From positions 331,254-395,253 of the forward strand of contig JAIXMQ010000025.1 in NCBI GenBank assembly GCA_025716855.1: 64,000 bases of DNA, in the 5' to 3' direction. The notes under the pieces were generated by a model, which had not been told where the DNA came from, made no database searches, and saw nothing but the letters and a program-made list of their open reading frames with translations. The DNA is from Pilaira anomala (Eukaryota; Mucoromycota; Mucoromycetes; Mucorales; Mucoraceae). The position numbers were made by a program, and so were the translations under genes. Of the stretch, positions 37,087 through 47,304 are shown piece after piece (the first letter of the stretch is position 1; each line of letters opens with the position of its first letter).

Positions 37087-37283
37087 TGGTACTAATTTAT
37101 GAGATATATGATAAAAAATTTAATAGCGACTAAAAATAATGTCAATAAAATGAAATAAAATTAGATTATTTTTTACATTTTGAACTAATGATTTTTTATT
37201 TATTTATATATTTTGATGCAAAGTAAAAATAAAAAAAAACGTATACACAACATGAAAGAGAAGAACTTTGTCTAGAATAAAAT

Positions 37284-40200
37284 TTAATGAAAAGGAGATT
37301 GAGTCCTGTACTGACCAGGTGGAGGAGGGGGAGTAGAAGGAGTTTGATAACCCATCATAGGAGATCCCATCATGGGAGGCGGTGTTGCATAACCAGCTTG
37401 ATACGGTGGTAAATTAAATGCTGGGGAGCCTCCTCGAACAGATTGAGATTGCTGCATCATATAAGATGCATTATTGCTTGTTGTAGTGTTATAGTTTACA
37501 CCAGGTCGACTCACATAACTTTGTTGACTATAATAAGTACCTTGACTATACCCAGAACGTTGTGAACCATGTGATCCAACTGACGCATTATCATTAAAGT
37601 AGTTCCCTCCGTCTTCATCATCATATAAACTCTTTTCATATTCATCCCAAGTCAATAACGGAATTGATTTACGGTCAAATTTACCTTCATCCGCCATGAC
37701 TAATTTTTTACCCTTCTCACCCATAACTACACGAGTATTACCCCATGAGAAATCATCAAAATGCCAGTAAGAATAAATGGGAATCATGAAAGAAAAGACC
37801 GGAATAGCAAATATAGATACAATCATCCAAATGATATGTTCCCATTTTCTATGTAATAAAAAGATGACTGCTTGAAGACCATAAACACCGGCAATAGTAA
37901 TAATAGACATCATGGGTACACCAGAAGTAGATGTAGCTAAAGTATAAATTAAATAAACAAGATAACCTACAATAGCGGGCTGGACCAAAGTACTGAATAA
38001 ATCAAGCATAACAACAAAACGCATAGAGAAACAGCAGAAACCACAGAGTTGAGGCAAAAAGACAAGTTCACCAAGATTATGAATAGTTGAGTTAATCCAA
38101 CGACGACGTTGAGATAACAAAACACTCCATTGGTCAGGAGCATTAGTAGCACATTTAGCATCAGAAACAAATTTTGTCTTGTAGTTTGGGAAATGTTTCA
38201 AAATAAGAGTAGTTAAGTAACGATCTTCACCTAAATGAAGTAAATTCTTCTTGTGTAAAGTATCAACCTTATTAATTGAATAATCTTCCAGAATTTGATT
38301 TGAGATCAAGAGCGGTTGATTCTTTAAAGGTGCACGAATTCGATACATACAAAAACAGCCCGGTAAACAAGTAACAGAGCCAAACAAAGATTCAAAGGCC
38401 TTGATCAAGTAATGGGAAATGAAATATTCATAAACTTGAATCATAGTAACCCAACTATCTTTTTCATTTGATAATACAGTTTCACCACATAAACCAATAA
38501 TTTTAGCATCGTGTGCAAAGACAGAAACCATTCTATTTAATCCGTCAGGCATAACTTCTGTATCTGCATCCACCATTAAAACGTATTCATAAAAGATAGG
38601 ATTCACACCAATGATATTCTTGATCTGATGAAAGAGTTCAAGTTCCATAGGTGTCATAGGTGCGTTAAAATGTACCTTATTCAAGAAGCTCATCAAGATC
38701 AATTGACTGTCTCGTTTACCTCGATTACCTGGCTTTTGTCTTTCAGAAGGTTTACCCACTTTAGATACAACAATATAAGGTACAACATGACCACGACATT
38801 CATATAAACCAGAATAGACTTTACCCATATTATGTTGTTTTTGTCCTTCTCCCACCGAAAAGAAAGATAAAGCTTCAGGATCTGTACGTGCGTTTACGCC
38901 CAGAATATCCAATACAATACGAGAAGTAGGACGATCATTACCACCACCAATGACCATACCGTCACAAATAAGAAACAATAATTTACGCTTATCATCATAC
39001 TGTAAAGCAGCAATTGAATCAATTGTCTTTCTTAATTCATCTTCTCCTTCCGTATAGCAAGGAACTTGACAGACCACAAATTTGTCTTGTTTTTCAGGTT
39101 CACGCCAAGTACGGAACTGTAGTGCAGCCAAGAACTTGAATACAATGATGGCACAAAGAAAGATAGTGACGATCAATAGCAAGTACTCTGCAAATAAACA
39201 ACGTGCTGAATTACGTTGATCTACTGAACCAGCAAAATAAATATTTCTCAAGCAAACCTTTTGACGGTTTTTGATTTCGTCTGATAAAGAAAGTGCGTTC
39301 CAGTAAGGTGTGATATCTTCTCCGGCCTTTTGAGAAAATAAAGAAACAATAGCACTATCCAAAAATGAGATTTCGGAAGCAGGAGGTGCTTCTTGACCTT
39401 CGGGCATATCAAATCGACGTCCTCCCAGGATATAAGGTGTAAGATCATAGATATTACCATCTAATACAGCCCATTGTCTTAACTTTCTTGCTCCATTTAC
39501 ATCAGATGGATTAATGGCTTGGGACTTGATTTCTTCAGGACTATAGCCCATTGTACCTACTTTATAATCTGTTCTTAAAAATGTCATTTGTTGATAGTAC
39601 CAGTCTGGGCGTGGATCTGCACTTGTTGGTAAAAAGTTATGGTATCGAGCATTGACATCTGTCAAGTTTGTATTGTATTCTAATACGATATAAGGGTTTA
39701 CGGTACCATTGACACCATTACATAAAGCAGATACTTGTATAGGAAAGATAGTCGAAGCATCTTTTCCGCCATATTCCAATAAAGCCTGTTGAGGAATAAC
39801 CGAACTAGCCCAATGTCTTGGAGCAAATTTGGTCAAATCAAATACTTCACCACGAATAGCCACATAGGCATTATCAGCATCCGCATGGTTAGCTAATTCA
39901 GAAGTAGAGAATACATTTTGATGAGGACAAACTAATTTACCAAAGAAGACCAAGAACCAAATGATGAAAGCAGAAGTAAACAAGATACAAAGACAAAGTG
40001 TCATTTTTTCACGCCAAGCGATTTGAATATCTGGTCTCTTCATTTTACCACACCAAAGTAAAAAGAAGGTAGGTATCCACCAAGTTGAAAACCAAACAAA
40101 ATTTAACCAGCTGCGTCTTGCTCTTGATAATTTTTCTTCGGGCTCTTCTGGTGCTTCTTCTTCTACTATACCAGCAGTTGGACTCAGTTGCTTTAATTCG

Positions 40201-43011
40201 GCTGTGGCTGGTTTTCCATACACGTCAGAACCATAATGTGAATCAGTATCGTAATGGCTACTTTGTGGATAGGATGGATGATATTCGTCATCCGAAAGAA
40301 AAGATCGTTGATCGTCTGTATAAATAGATCCTCCTGTTCCTCCTGCTGCAGGAGTTCCTATTCTTGGTAATGGTAATCCAGCCGCTGTCGCAATGGCCGC
40401 TGCTGCGTCATGACGACGATCCGTTTGAGCATAATCCGATTTAGGTAATAAAAACTCCGTATTAGATCCAAACGATAAGTTAGACAAGGAATCTGCACTA
40501 TGGTCTCTATCTAAGTGCATCATAGGTGGTGCTTGCAATGTTGCTAGATTATCCGTCACTCGTTTCTCTTCTTTTTGCTTTCTCTGTTCTTCTTTTTCTA
40601 CTGTGCGTAATTCATCTTCTAAGCTTTGCCACACGGATTCATTCAAGAATATCTGTATGTAATTTAATTTTAAGTACATGTATAACAATCTAAATATATA
40701 AAAATTTACCTTGGTATAGCCTAAATCAACTTGCTCAGATGACCAAGCGAATAATGCAATAGCTGACTCACATTGTTCTTTGGCATCTCCACTCAACCTA
40801 TCTACACCTCTTTCACCTAGCGTATTTGTGTATCTATCCAAGAACTCATCGTGAAAGAAACTAGCAGTATAATGAACAGATAATCTTTGACAAATTTGAG
40901 GTATACCAAAAGCTCGAATTTGAGATCTTACACGATTTGGATCAAATTGATTTGGAGCAGCATTATCATTTGGTCTAATACAAAAGATAAACCAAGGCAC
41001 AGTTTCATTTAAAGTAGTAAATAAATCATCTAGAGCGGTATTCAATTGAGACAATAACATGGAAACATTTCTTTTAGGTACGGGTGTGGCTGAACTTTCA
41101 TCAAAAATAGGGTCCAGTGTACTTTGTCTTGTACGTTTCGTTGATTTTGTTCTACGCATAGAGGGACCTCTTAATGGACCAGAAGGCTGTTGCGCATTCA
41201 AGATAGCATCAGTTTGCTTTGGATGATTTTCGGTCTTTACATTTGTGTCTGCAAATAATTCAAGTAAGAAACTATTATAAGAGGCTGGAGAAGTTTCACT
41301 TCCTCGAATTAATTGTACCAAGTCTGCATTTAAACTATCTCGGTTGGATTCAAGGAATTGAGTTGGACTATAATTGACTAAGCCTGAAAAGTGTTGAATT
41401 GAAAATGAGGGACGTTCTGCTACTGAAGAAGATTTTAAACTAAAGGAGGCATGATTTCCATTGTATTTTCCAAATGTATCTAATAAAGTCAAATCATTTG
41501 AACTAGTTGATTTTGAATGATGATTGATGATATCTACTAGGCCATGCTTGGGTCTTGTCAATAGTTCTACACAGGCCTGATTATTAAAGTAAGGTACATC
41601 AGATACAGTTAAACCTTCAGCACGATATTCATCTATATCAACTTCAAATATACTATGTTGACAAAAATGTTGTAATCTTTCATTTGCCAAATTGACACAA
41701 AATGAATTAAAATCAGTAGTGGTAGTTAATCTAGGTCCAGGTAAATCTAAAATACCAATAAAGTTATGTACAGTATCACAACATAATTTGGTATTTATAT
41801 ATTCCACCAGCCAAGTAAATAATAAAGAGTACAAGGCTTTAACAATATCATCCCTTTGTTTTGAAGCACCTGCAGTATCTAAAATAAGAGTCGTAACATC
41901 CTTTTTTATCAATTGAGTCTTGTAAGTTAAAACGTTTTGTAAGGCTTGAGGATCCACACCCAAAAAATCTGCACAAAGATCCAATGTAGCGGAATTCTTT
42001 ACGAAAGCAGCTTCTTGAATCGTTGAATCTAATACGAATTCTAATTGACCCAAATGTAATAAACAAGCTAAAAATTGCCAGATACGAGCTTGATATTTCT
42101 TATTAATACCTAATGTTCTCATAGCCGCCTTTAAGTTCTTGAATTGAGCTGATTCTCCACCCATTGCAGCCATATGTCTTGGTATATAACGATAAACGGA
42201 ATCATCATCACCTAATTGTAAAATAGATTTTTCTTCTTGTGAAGTACCGCCTAATAATTGATAAAAGATATGAAATGTTTGTTCATGACTAGGACAATGA
42301 GTGATACGAGGCTTGTCTAATAAATAATTCAATAGTTTGGCTCCCACCATACGCCCCCGCTCGTTAAATTGTAATTCCAAGTACTTTCCAAATCGAGAAG
42401 CATTTATGTTTAAACTTGTACGAGCATTACCAAATGCTTCTAAAATTACTTGAATATTCGAAATTTGTTGTTGAAGTTTGGTTTCCTTTTTATGACTTGA
42501 TAATTGAACAAGATGATTTAAACTAGATTTGAATGATTCTGTCTTTCCACTGCCTGATTCACCACTATATATATATATAAAAGTTAATATTTTTCCCCTT
42601 CGCGATCCCGTTTTCCTTTTTTTTTTTTTTTTTGCCCCCTTTATCTTTTGTTGTTTTTACTTTGTCTTTTTTTTTTTTTTTTTTCTCCTCCCCCTTTATC
42701 TAGTAATTAACTTACTTTAATATTAAAGATTGATCAATACCAGTACGCCTCATATGTAAATAAGCTTGATTTGTCAACTTGTAGATATGAGTAGGTAATG
42801 GTTCCAAAGCATCTGATCCAGTATCTTTATATTCGGCCACGTATTGAATACTTTGGCTTGGTAAGGTCTTGTATGGATTCATAGCAACTATGGCTGAATC
42901 ATTGATTCGAGAATAAATCATATTATTTTGAAATCCATTTTTTAAGCAACTTGTTACTGTATCTTCTGTAAATTCTGACTGATAAAACAAGTCAAACTTG
43001 TTTTTAGACAT
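37284..43011 (-). CDS. Chitin synthase with N-terminal myosin-like motor domain
   Basis: Exons 43011-42716, 42564-40710 and 40652-37284 give 1839 residues. The motor part (~1-730) has an intact P-loop (GESGSGKT, 100-107), switch I-like NINASRFGK and a degenerate switch II (ILDLPGPRL in place of the myosin D-I-x-G-F-E). It ends in GYTKIFLNESVW. After a disordered region come two transmembrane helices (~915-960), a cytochrome b5-like lipid/steroid-binding domain (~965-1030, FDLTKFAPRHW), another helix, and the chitin synthase core with EDR (D1527) and QRRRW (1565-1569). C-terminal transmembrane helices and a low-complexity Ser/Tyr/Pro tail complete it; I see no DEK-C domain. The enzyme makes chitin from UDP-GlcNAc at growing tips, the motor helping delivery or tethering. 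The second intron (40653-40709) is 57 nt and open in frame. Confidence 0.95.
40653..40709 (-). other. In-frame 57-nt intron at motor end of chitin synthase
   Basis: Bounded by GTAAAT and TACAG on the minus strand. It is a multiple of three and has no stop, so a simple open reading frame runs through it and adds 19 mostly hydrophobic residues (VNFYIFRLLYMYLKLNYIQ). Removing it restores the conserved myosin junction G-Y-T-K/I-F-L. So it is an intron, but retention would not truncate the protein. Confidence 0.8.
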
Positions 43012-43274
43012 TTTCTTTTTTAATAGAGAGAAGAAGAAAAAAAAAAAAGAAGAAGGAAAGAAAGAAAAAAAGAAAAAGAAAGATAAAATTTATTTAATAC
43101 ACTTACAAGGGCAAGATAGACACACACACACACAAACGCATACACACACTCACACACACACTCACACATGTATATATATATATATATATATATCTAAATA
43201 TATTTATATAAATATACACGCATAACAACAAAAGGGGGAAAAAAAAAAGTAAAAGGTTTGATTGGAGACCAAGA
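43012..43274 (+). repeat. A/G-rich, (CA)n and (AT)n low-complexity block
   Basis: Gap between the chitin synthase start and the BUD23 stop. It holds AGAAGAAAAA-type purine runs (43025-43085), CA repeats (43122-43165), an AT microsatellite (43170-43192) and an A-run near 43240. Short frames here are simple-sequence artefacts. It should contain the chitin synthase promoter. Confidence 0.8.
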
Positions 43275-44357
43275 TTAAAATCTAACTTTTCTCTTCCGAC
43301 CAGTAAATTTAGAATCATTTGCAACGATTTTATCACCACGATCTCTAGCGACCTTCTTCTTATTGTTGATCCAATCTTTACCCTTTATAGCGGTACGATT
43401 TGATTTTCTCTTTCTAGATACTTGTTTACGTTTTTCATATTGAATTGATCTTTCCTCATCAGGATGTAATTCACCATCTTCTCCTAAAGCCTTTGGCATC
43501 TGATTTTTCTTACCAGATTGAACACCAGCAAATAAACAAAGGTAATATTTCTTTGCCTTTTTAGAATTGGGATAATCTACAAGTAAACCACCTTCAAAAC
43601 CACATTTTGTTGCTACATCAATTAATAATTGAATTTGATCATCGTTTTCTGGATAGAATTGAAATACAGCTCGTGCTCCTTTGTCTAATGAAGCATATAA
43701 TGTAGTGAAAAATCGTTGAATTCTAGCTTTAGGTCTATTAATTGTCTTGTCTGCATTACAAAGCCATTGAAGAACAGAAACACTTTTTAATAAAAAAAAA
43801 AAAAAGGTTAATAAATCACATTTTTTTTTTTTAATTTACATTTATATCTATATACCTGATGCACCCGTCAAAGGTACCGGGTCTAAAAGCCATACCTTGT
43901 CCAGCATCTTGTAAGAACAAATCACCCTCTACCTCTCTTTCGTTTGCAACATCCAACATGGCAGGAGAAATATCCATACCAACCCAAGTATGACCTTCTT
44001 CTTCTAAAATCTCTCCACTTAATCCAGATCCACATCCGATATCAAGTAAATATTTAGGTCCTTCTGTCAAATTTAATAATTCAAGTGCACGATAAGCCAT
44101 CTCGGCTTGAATTGCTGTAATACGAGAACTAAAAAAAAAAAAAAAAAAAAAAATGTTATGTCAGTTTAACTATTGTTTGTGCCCTGTCAACTTTATATCT
44201 AAATATCTTTACTTGTCTGTATATTTTCTAGCTTCGTCGTCACCATAGAACTAAAAGATACAAAGAAAAAAAAAATAAGTATAACCAATACTTTTGTTAT
44301 TAACTTCTTTCGGGTACCTACAATTTCTGGTGGAGCAATATGTTCAGGACGTGACAT
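43275..44357 (-). CDS. BUD23: 18S rRNA (guanine-N7) methyltransferase Bud23
   Basis: Methylates one guanine in 18S rRNA and is needed for small-subunit maturation and export, acting with Trm112. Exons 44357-44322, 44250-44213, 44128-43856 and 43782-43275 give 284 residues, as usual for the family. The N-terminus [19 protein letters not shown] is the family signature. The SAM-binding fold shows [15 protein letters not shown] (motif I), [34 protein letters not shown] and [10 protein letters not shown]. The C-terminal third is a basic nucleolar-type tail ([19 protein letters not shown]). The start lies 238 bp from the divergent mitoribosomal gene, and intron 2 contains a 22-base T-run in gene orientation. 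Confidence 0.95.
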
Positions 44358-44398
44358 TGCTTTTAAAAAAGAAGAGTAGTGTAAAGAACAAAAGAAAG

Positions 44399-44432
<34 letters not shown>

Positions 44433-44595
44433 TTGTGACTATTGTCCTGCGAGAAAGAGAGTACGGTCGGTCCCAATCAAAGAAGGTGGCTTTGATCTGT
44501 CATTGGGTACCTTGTATAAACTAGGGTCAGTCTGGGCTAAAAAAGAATACAAAAAGTTCCCTTTTTATTTTATTTTTTTACTTACCTTTAACATA
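44358..44595. promoter_or_regulatory. Divergent promoter of BUD23 and uS13m
   Basis: 238 bp between two outward-facing ATGs. It contains a long poly-A tract (44399-44427) and a TTTTATTTTATTTTTTTA stretch close to the plus-strand start. Both products serve ribosome making, cytosolic and mitochondrial. Confidence 0.6.
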
Positions 44596-45050
44596 ATGTT
44601 GCATTTACTTGGTGTCAATTTACCTGATAGAAAGATTGTCAGGTAAGGAGGAGGAAAAAATAAAAATTCATTATTATTATTCCTTTACTCAGTAATAACC
44701 ATATTTTTCCTATTTTTTTCAGTACAGCACTTCAATACTTTTATGGTATTGGTGAACCCACAGCAGTTAAATTATGTCAAAAATTGTCCATTCCCGAAAC
44801 TACAAAAGTAGTTGAATTAAGTGAATCTCAAGTGAATGAATTAACAAACACCTTAGCCAATATGACTATTGAGACCGATTTAAAAAGACAAGTGAGAGAA
44901 CAAGTCATGCATCATCGTAATATTAACAATTATACTGGAAGAAGACATGCCATGAGTTTACCTGTTCGTGGACAAAGAACTAGAAATAACGCAAAGAACG
45001 CAAAGAAGTTGAACGGTAGATGGGTTCAACGTAGAGGTTTTTCAATGTAA
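44596..45050 (+). CDS. SWS2: Mitochondrial small-subunit ribosomal protein uS13m
   Basis: Exons 44596-44642 and 44723-45050 give 124 residues. The sequence has the S13 layout: MLHLLGVNLPDRKIVSTALQ, the helix-two-turns-helix YGIGEPTAVKLCQKL, a middle helical part and the conserved C-terminal basic block RRHAMSLPVRGQRTRNNAK. The protein binds the head of the small subunit and contacts the P-site tRNA. It lacks an obvious cleavable presequence, which is common for this protein. The stop codon TAA overlaps a GTAAAG donor-like site, and a good acceptor with a short in-frame exon lies downstream (45109-45166), so a longer form ending FLEKFNM is possible. Confidence 0.93.
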
Positions 45051-45108
45051 AGTATATTACAATATATATATAAAAAAAAAAAAATACGAGACTTATATTA
45101 TATCTTAG

Positions 45109-45166
45109 GTGGACACAAATGCAACAAGGACCTTTAAACAACTTTTTGGAAAAGTTCAACATGTAA
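45109..45166 (+). other. Possible alternative last exon of uS13m
   Basis: Splicing from a donor at 45047 (the TGTAA containing the normal stop) to the TATCTTAG acceptor ending at 45108 removes the stop in frame. It then adds WTQMQQGPLNNFLEKFNM before a new TAA. Open frame and canonical sites support it; there is no transcript evidence. Confidence 0.4.
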
Positions 45167-45279
45167 TAATAATTAATAGAATAAAAAAAAAAGAAAAAAA
45201 GGGAAAATGTATGTAATATTGTAGATATTTGTAATGTGCAACTGTATAATTGATGCAAAAATATAAAGAAAAAAAGGGG

Positions 45280-45313
<34 letters not shown>

Positions 45314-45342
45314 GTTTTAATTTGTGTGAGTGAGTATAAATG

Positions 45343-46920
45343 TTAGTCTTGTTGGGTACCATTACAAGTTATAAATCGAACAAGGTTTTTCCAAAAACCA
45401 CGTTCTTTGTGTTTATGTGGTTTTGAGGGATCATTGAGGGGTACGTAAGCAGGTGTAGTAGGCATATCGGTAGTAGATTTGTTAACTGCAACTGGAGTTT
45501 TTATCCTTTTACTATTTTGTTGCTTTGGTTGTTGATGATGATGCGTATTTGATCTTCTATTACGAGCTTCTCTGAGTTGCTTAAAACGATTCTAAATAGA
45601 ATAAATTATTTAAATTTCTCTCCCTTTCTCTCTCCTATTATTAATATTACCTCCCATCCTTTGCCATCATTTAATAAAACCCAATCATAAACACTGTCAT
45701 CTTTTTCGCCTTGTCGTTCTAATACTTTATCAAACAATTCTCTTAAAAAGTCATAATCTGGCGTTTCTTCGAAACCTAATTTACGAACATATTGAAGATA
45801 AATCCCAAATTCTTCTGGAAATGAACCACATAAATCTTTTACTGAAGTAGATTGTTTTTTTTCACCGATTTTTTCATATTTTTGTTTATTTGTTGCTGCT
45901 TTTAATCCTTGCCACGGTAAGGAGCCTCTTAAAAAGTACATAAATACATGACCTAGAGCTTCTAAATCATCTCGTCTTGATTGTTCTAAAAGGAGATGGT
46001 ATATAAAAAAAACAAGTTTTTCATGAGTGAATTGAAGCATACATAATACAAAAAAAAAAAACTCCTTTCATATATATATATATATATATTTACCTCTTCC
46101 TAAATGCGTATTAATACTCATGTATCTTGCAGTGCCAGATAAACTCCTGCGTTCCCTATATGGAATATGCTTTTTTGTCTTTGGATCACGGTATAATTTG
46201 GCCATACCATAATCAACTAAAAAGACCATATTGGCATACTTTGTTCCCGGTCTACCAATTAAGAAATTATCAGGTTTTATATCTCTATAAATCAAGTTAC
46301 GTTCATGAACACTTTGAACACGGGATATCTAAATATATCATTTGAGCTTTAAAAAAAAAAAATTGCTAAATCAAGATTTTTTTTTTTTTTTTTTTACCAT
46401 TTGTTTTGCCACCATGGCAACTGTCTTTATTGATAATTTACGAGAACACATATCAAATAAATCTTCAAGACTAGGACCTAATAAATCAATAACTAATACA
46501 TTGTGAAGTCCTTCATGTCCAAAGTAATAAGCACTTGGTACACCAGCTTATTTAAATAGACAAGTTAGTTTTAAAATCTTATTGTTGTTCTCCTCAACAC
46601 CTTTTTTTTTTTTTTTTTTTTTTTTTTCTCCCTCTTTTTTTTTAAAAAAAAAATAATAATAATAATAGTTTATATTTACAAGTGCCAGCTAATATTTTAT
46701 AAGTTCGATATTCGTCTCTTAATTGAGGTACTTCAGACTTTCTTGGTTCAAATTTGATGGCAACTGATTGGTTGTTTAATAAATTTAAACCTTCATAGAT
46801 GACTCCAAAACTGCCTTCGCCCAACTTTTTGCCGACTTGGTAATGACTTCCAACGATGGTGCTAGCTGTAGAGCTATTACTATGACTACTTGACTTATCT
46901 GCTTGTTGTGTCTTTTCCAT
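45343..46920 (-). CDS. YCK: Casein kinase 1, Yck type
   Basis: Exons 46920-46680, 46546-46398, 46328-46094, 45985-45651, 45591-45343 give 402 residues. Kinase motifs: glycine loop [11 protein letters not shown], catalytic Lys in [21 protein letters not shown], a DYG in place of DFG ([10 protein letters not shown]), and the CK1 signature [20 protein letters not shown] plus [20 protein letters not shown]. The [15 protein letters not shown] region matches the yeast Yck branch, membrane-bound kinases in nutrient signalling and endocytosis. Yck proteins are held at the membrane by a palmitoylated C-terminal Cys-Cys. Here the tail is basic and aromatic ([14 protein letters not shown]) but ends ITCNGTQQD, with a single Cys and no CC, so anchoring may differ. 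Several introns carry poly-T or T/A tracts. Confidence 0.94.
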
Positions 46921-47014
46921 CTTTTTTATTTATTTATTTATTTATTTTTTAAAAAAAAAAAAAGAAAGAGAAAAAAATTATGAGAGAGAAAAAAGAAAAA
47001 GAAACAAACTTTTG

Positions 47015-47048
<34 letters not shown>

Positions 47049-47304
47049 TACACACACACGAGTAGAGGAGTTCCAAATCCACTTTCTTTATTTTATTTGA
47101 AAGGGATTTTGTTTAAATGAGTCAGACAAAAAGGAGAAATGATACGGATTTGTTACATTTGAAAATACGCGGGAAAAAACAATAAAGATCGACCTATAGG
47201 AAATATAAAGAAAAAAGAAGCAAGTTAAAAAGAGAAGCTGTCAAAAACGTTTTCTTTCTTTTTTTTTTTTTTTTAATTCCGGGAATTTTTTTTTTTTTTC
47301 TATT
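46921..47304. promoter_or_regulatory. Divergent promoter of casein kinase and multicopper oxidase genes
   Basis: 384 bp between outward-facing ATGs. It includes a TTTATTTATTTATTT stretch, a T-run then A-run at 46946-46965, a poly-T tract (about 47018-47044), a short CACACACAC and further T-runs right before the oxidase start. No specific operator is recognisable. Confidence 0.5.

Noticed and set aside
41692..42066. Short frames on both strands within the chitin synthase motor
   Set aside because: Alternate-frame shadows of the 1839-residue enzyme.
42998..43339. Frames reading Lys/Glu/His-Thr and Cys-Val-Ser repeats
   Set aside because: Produced by purine-rich, CA and AT simple repeats between two genes.
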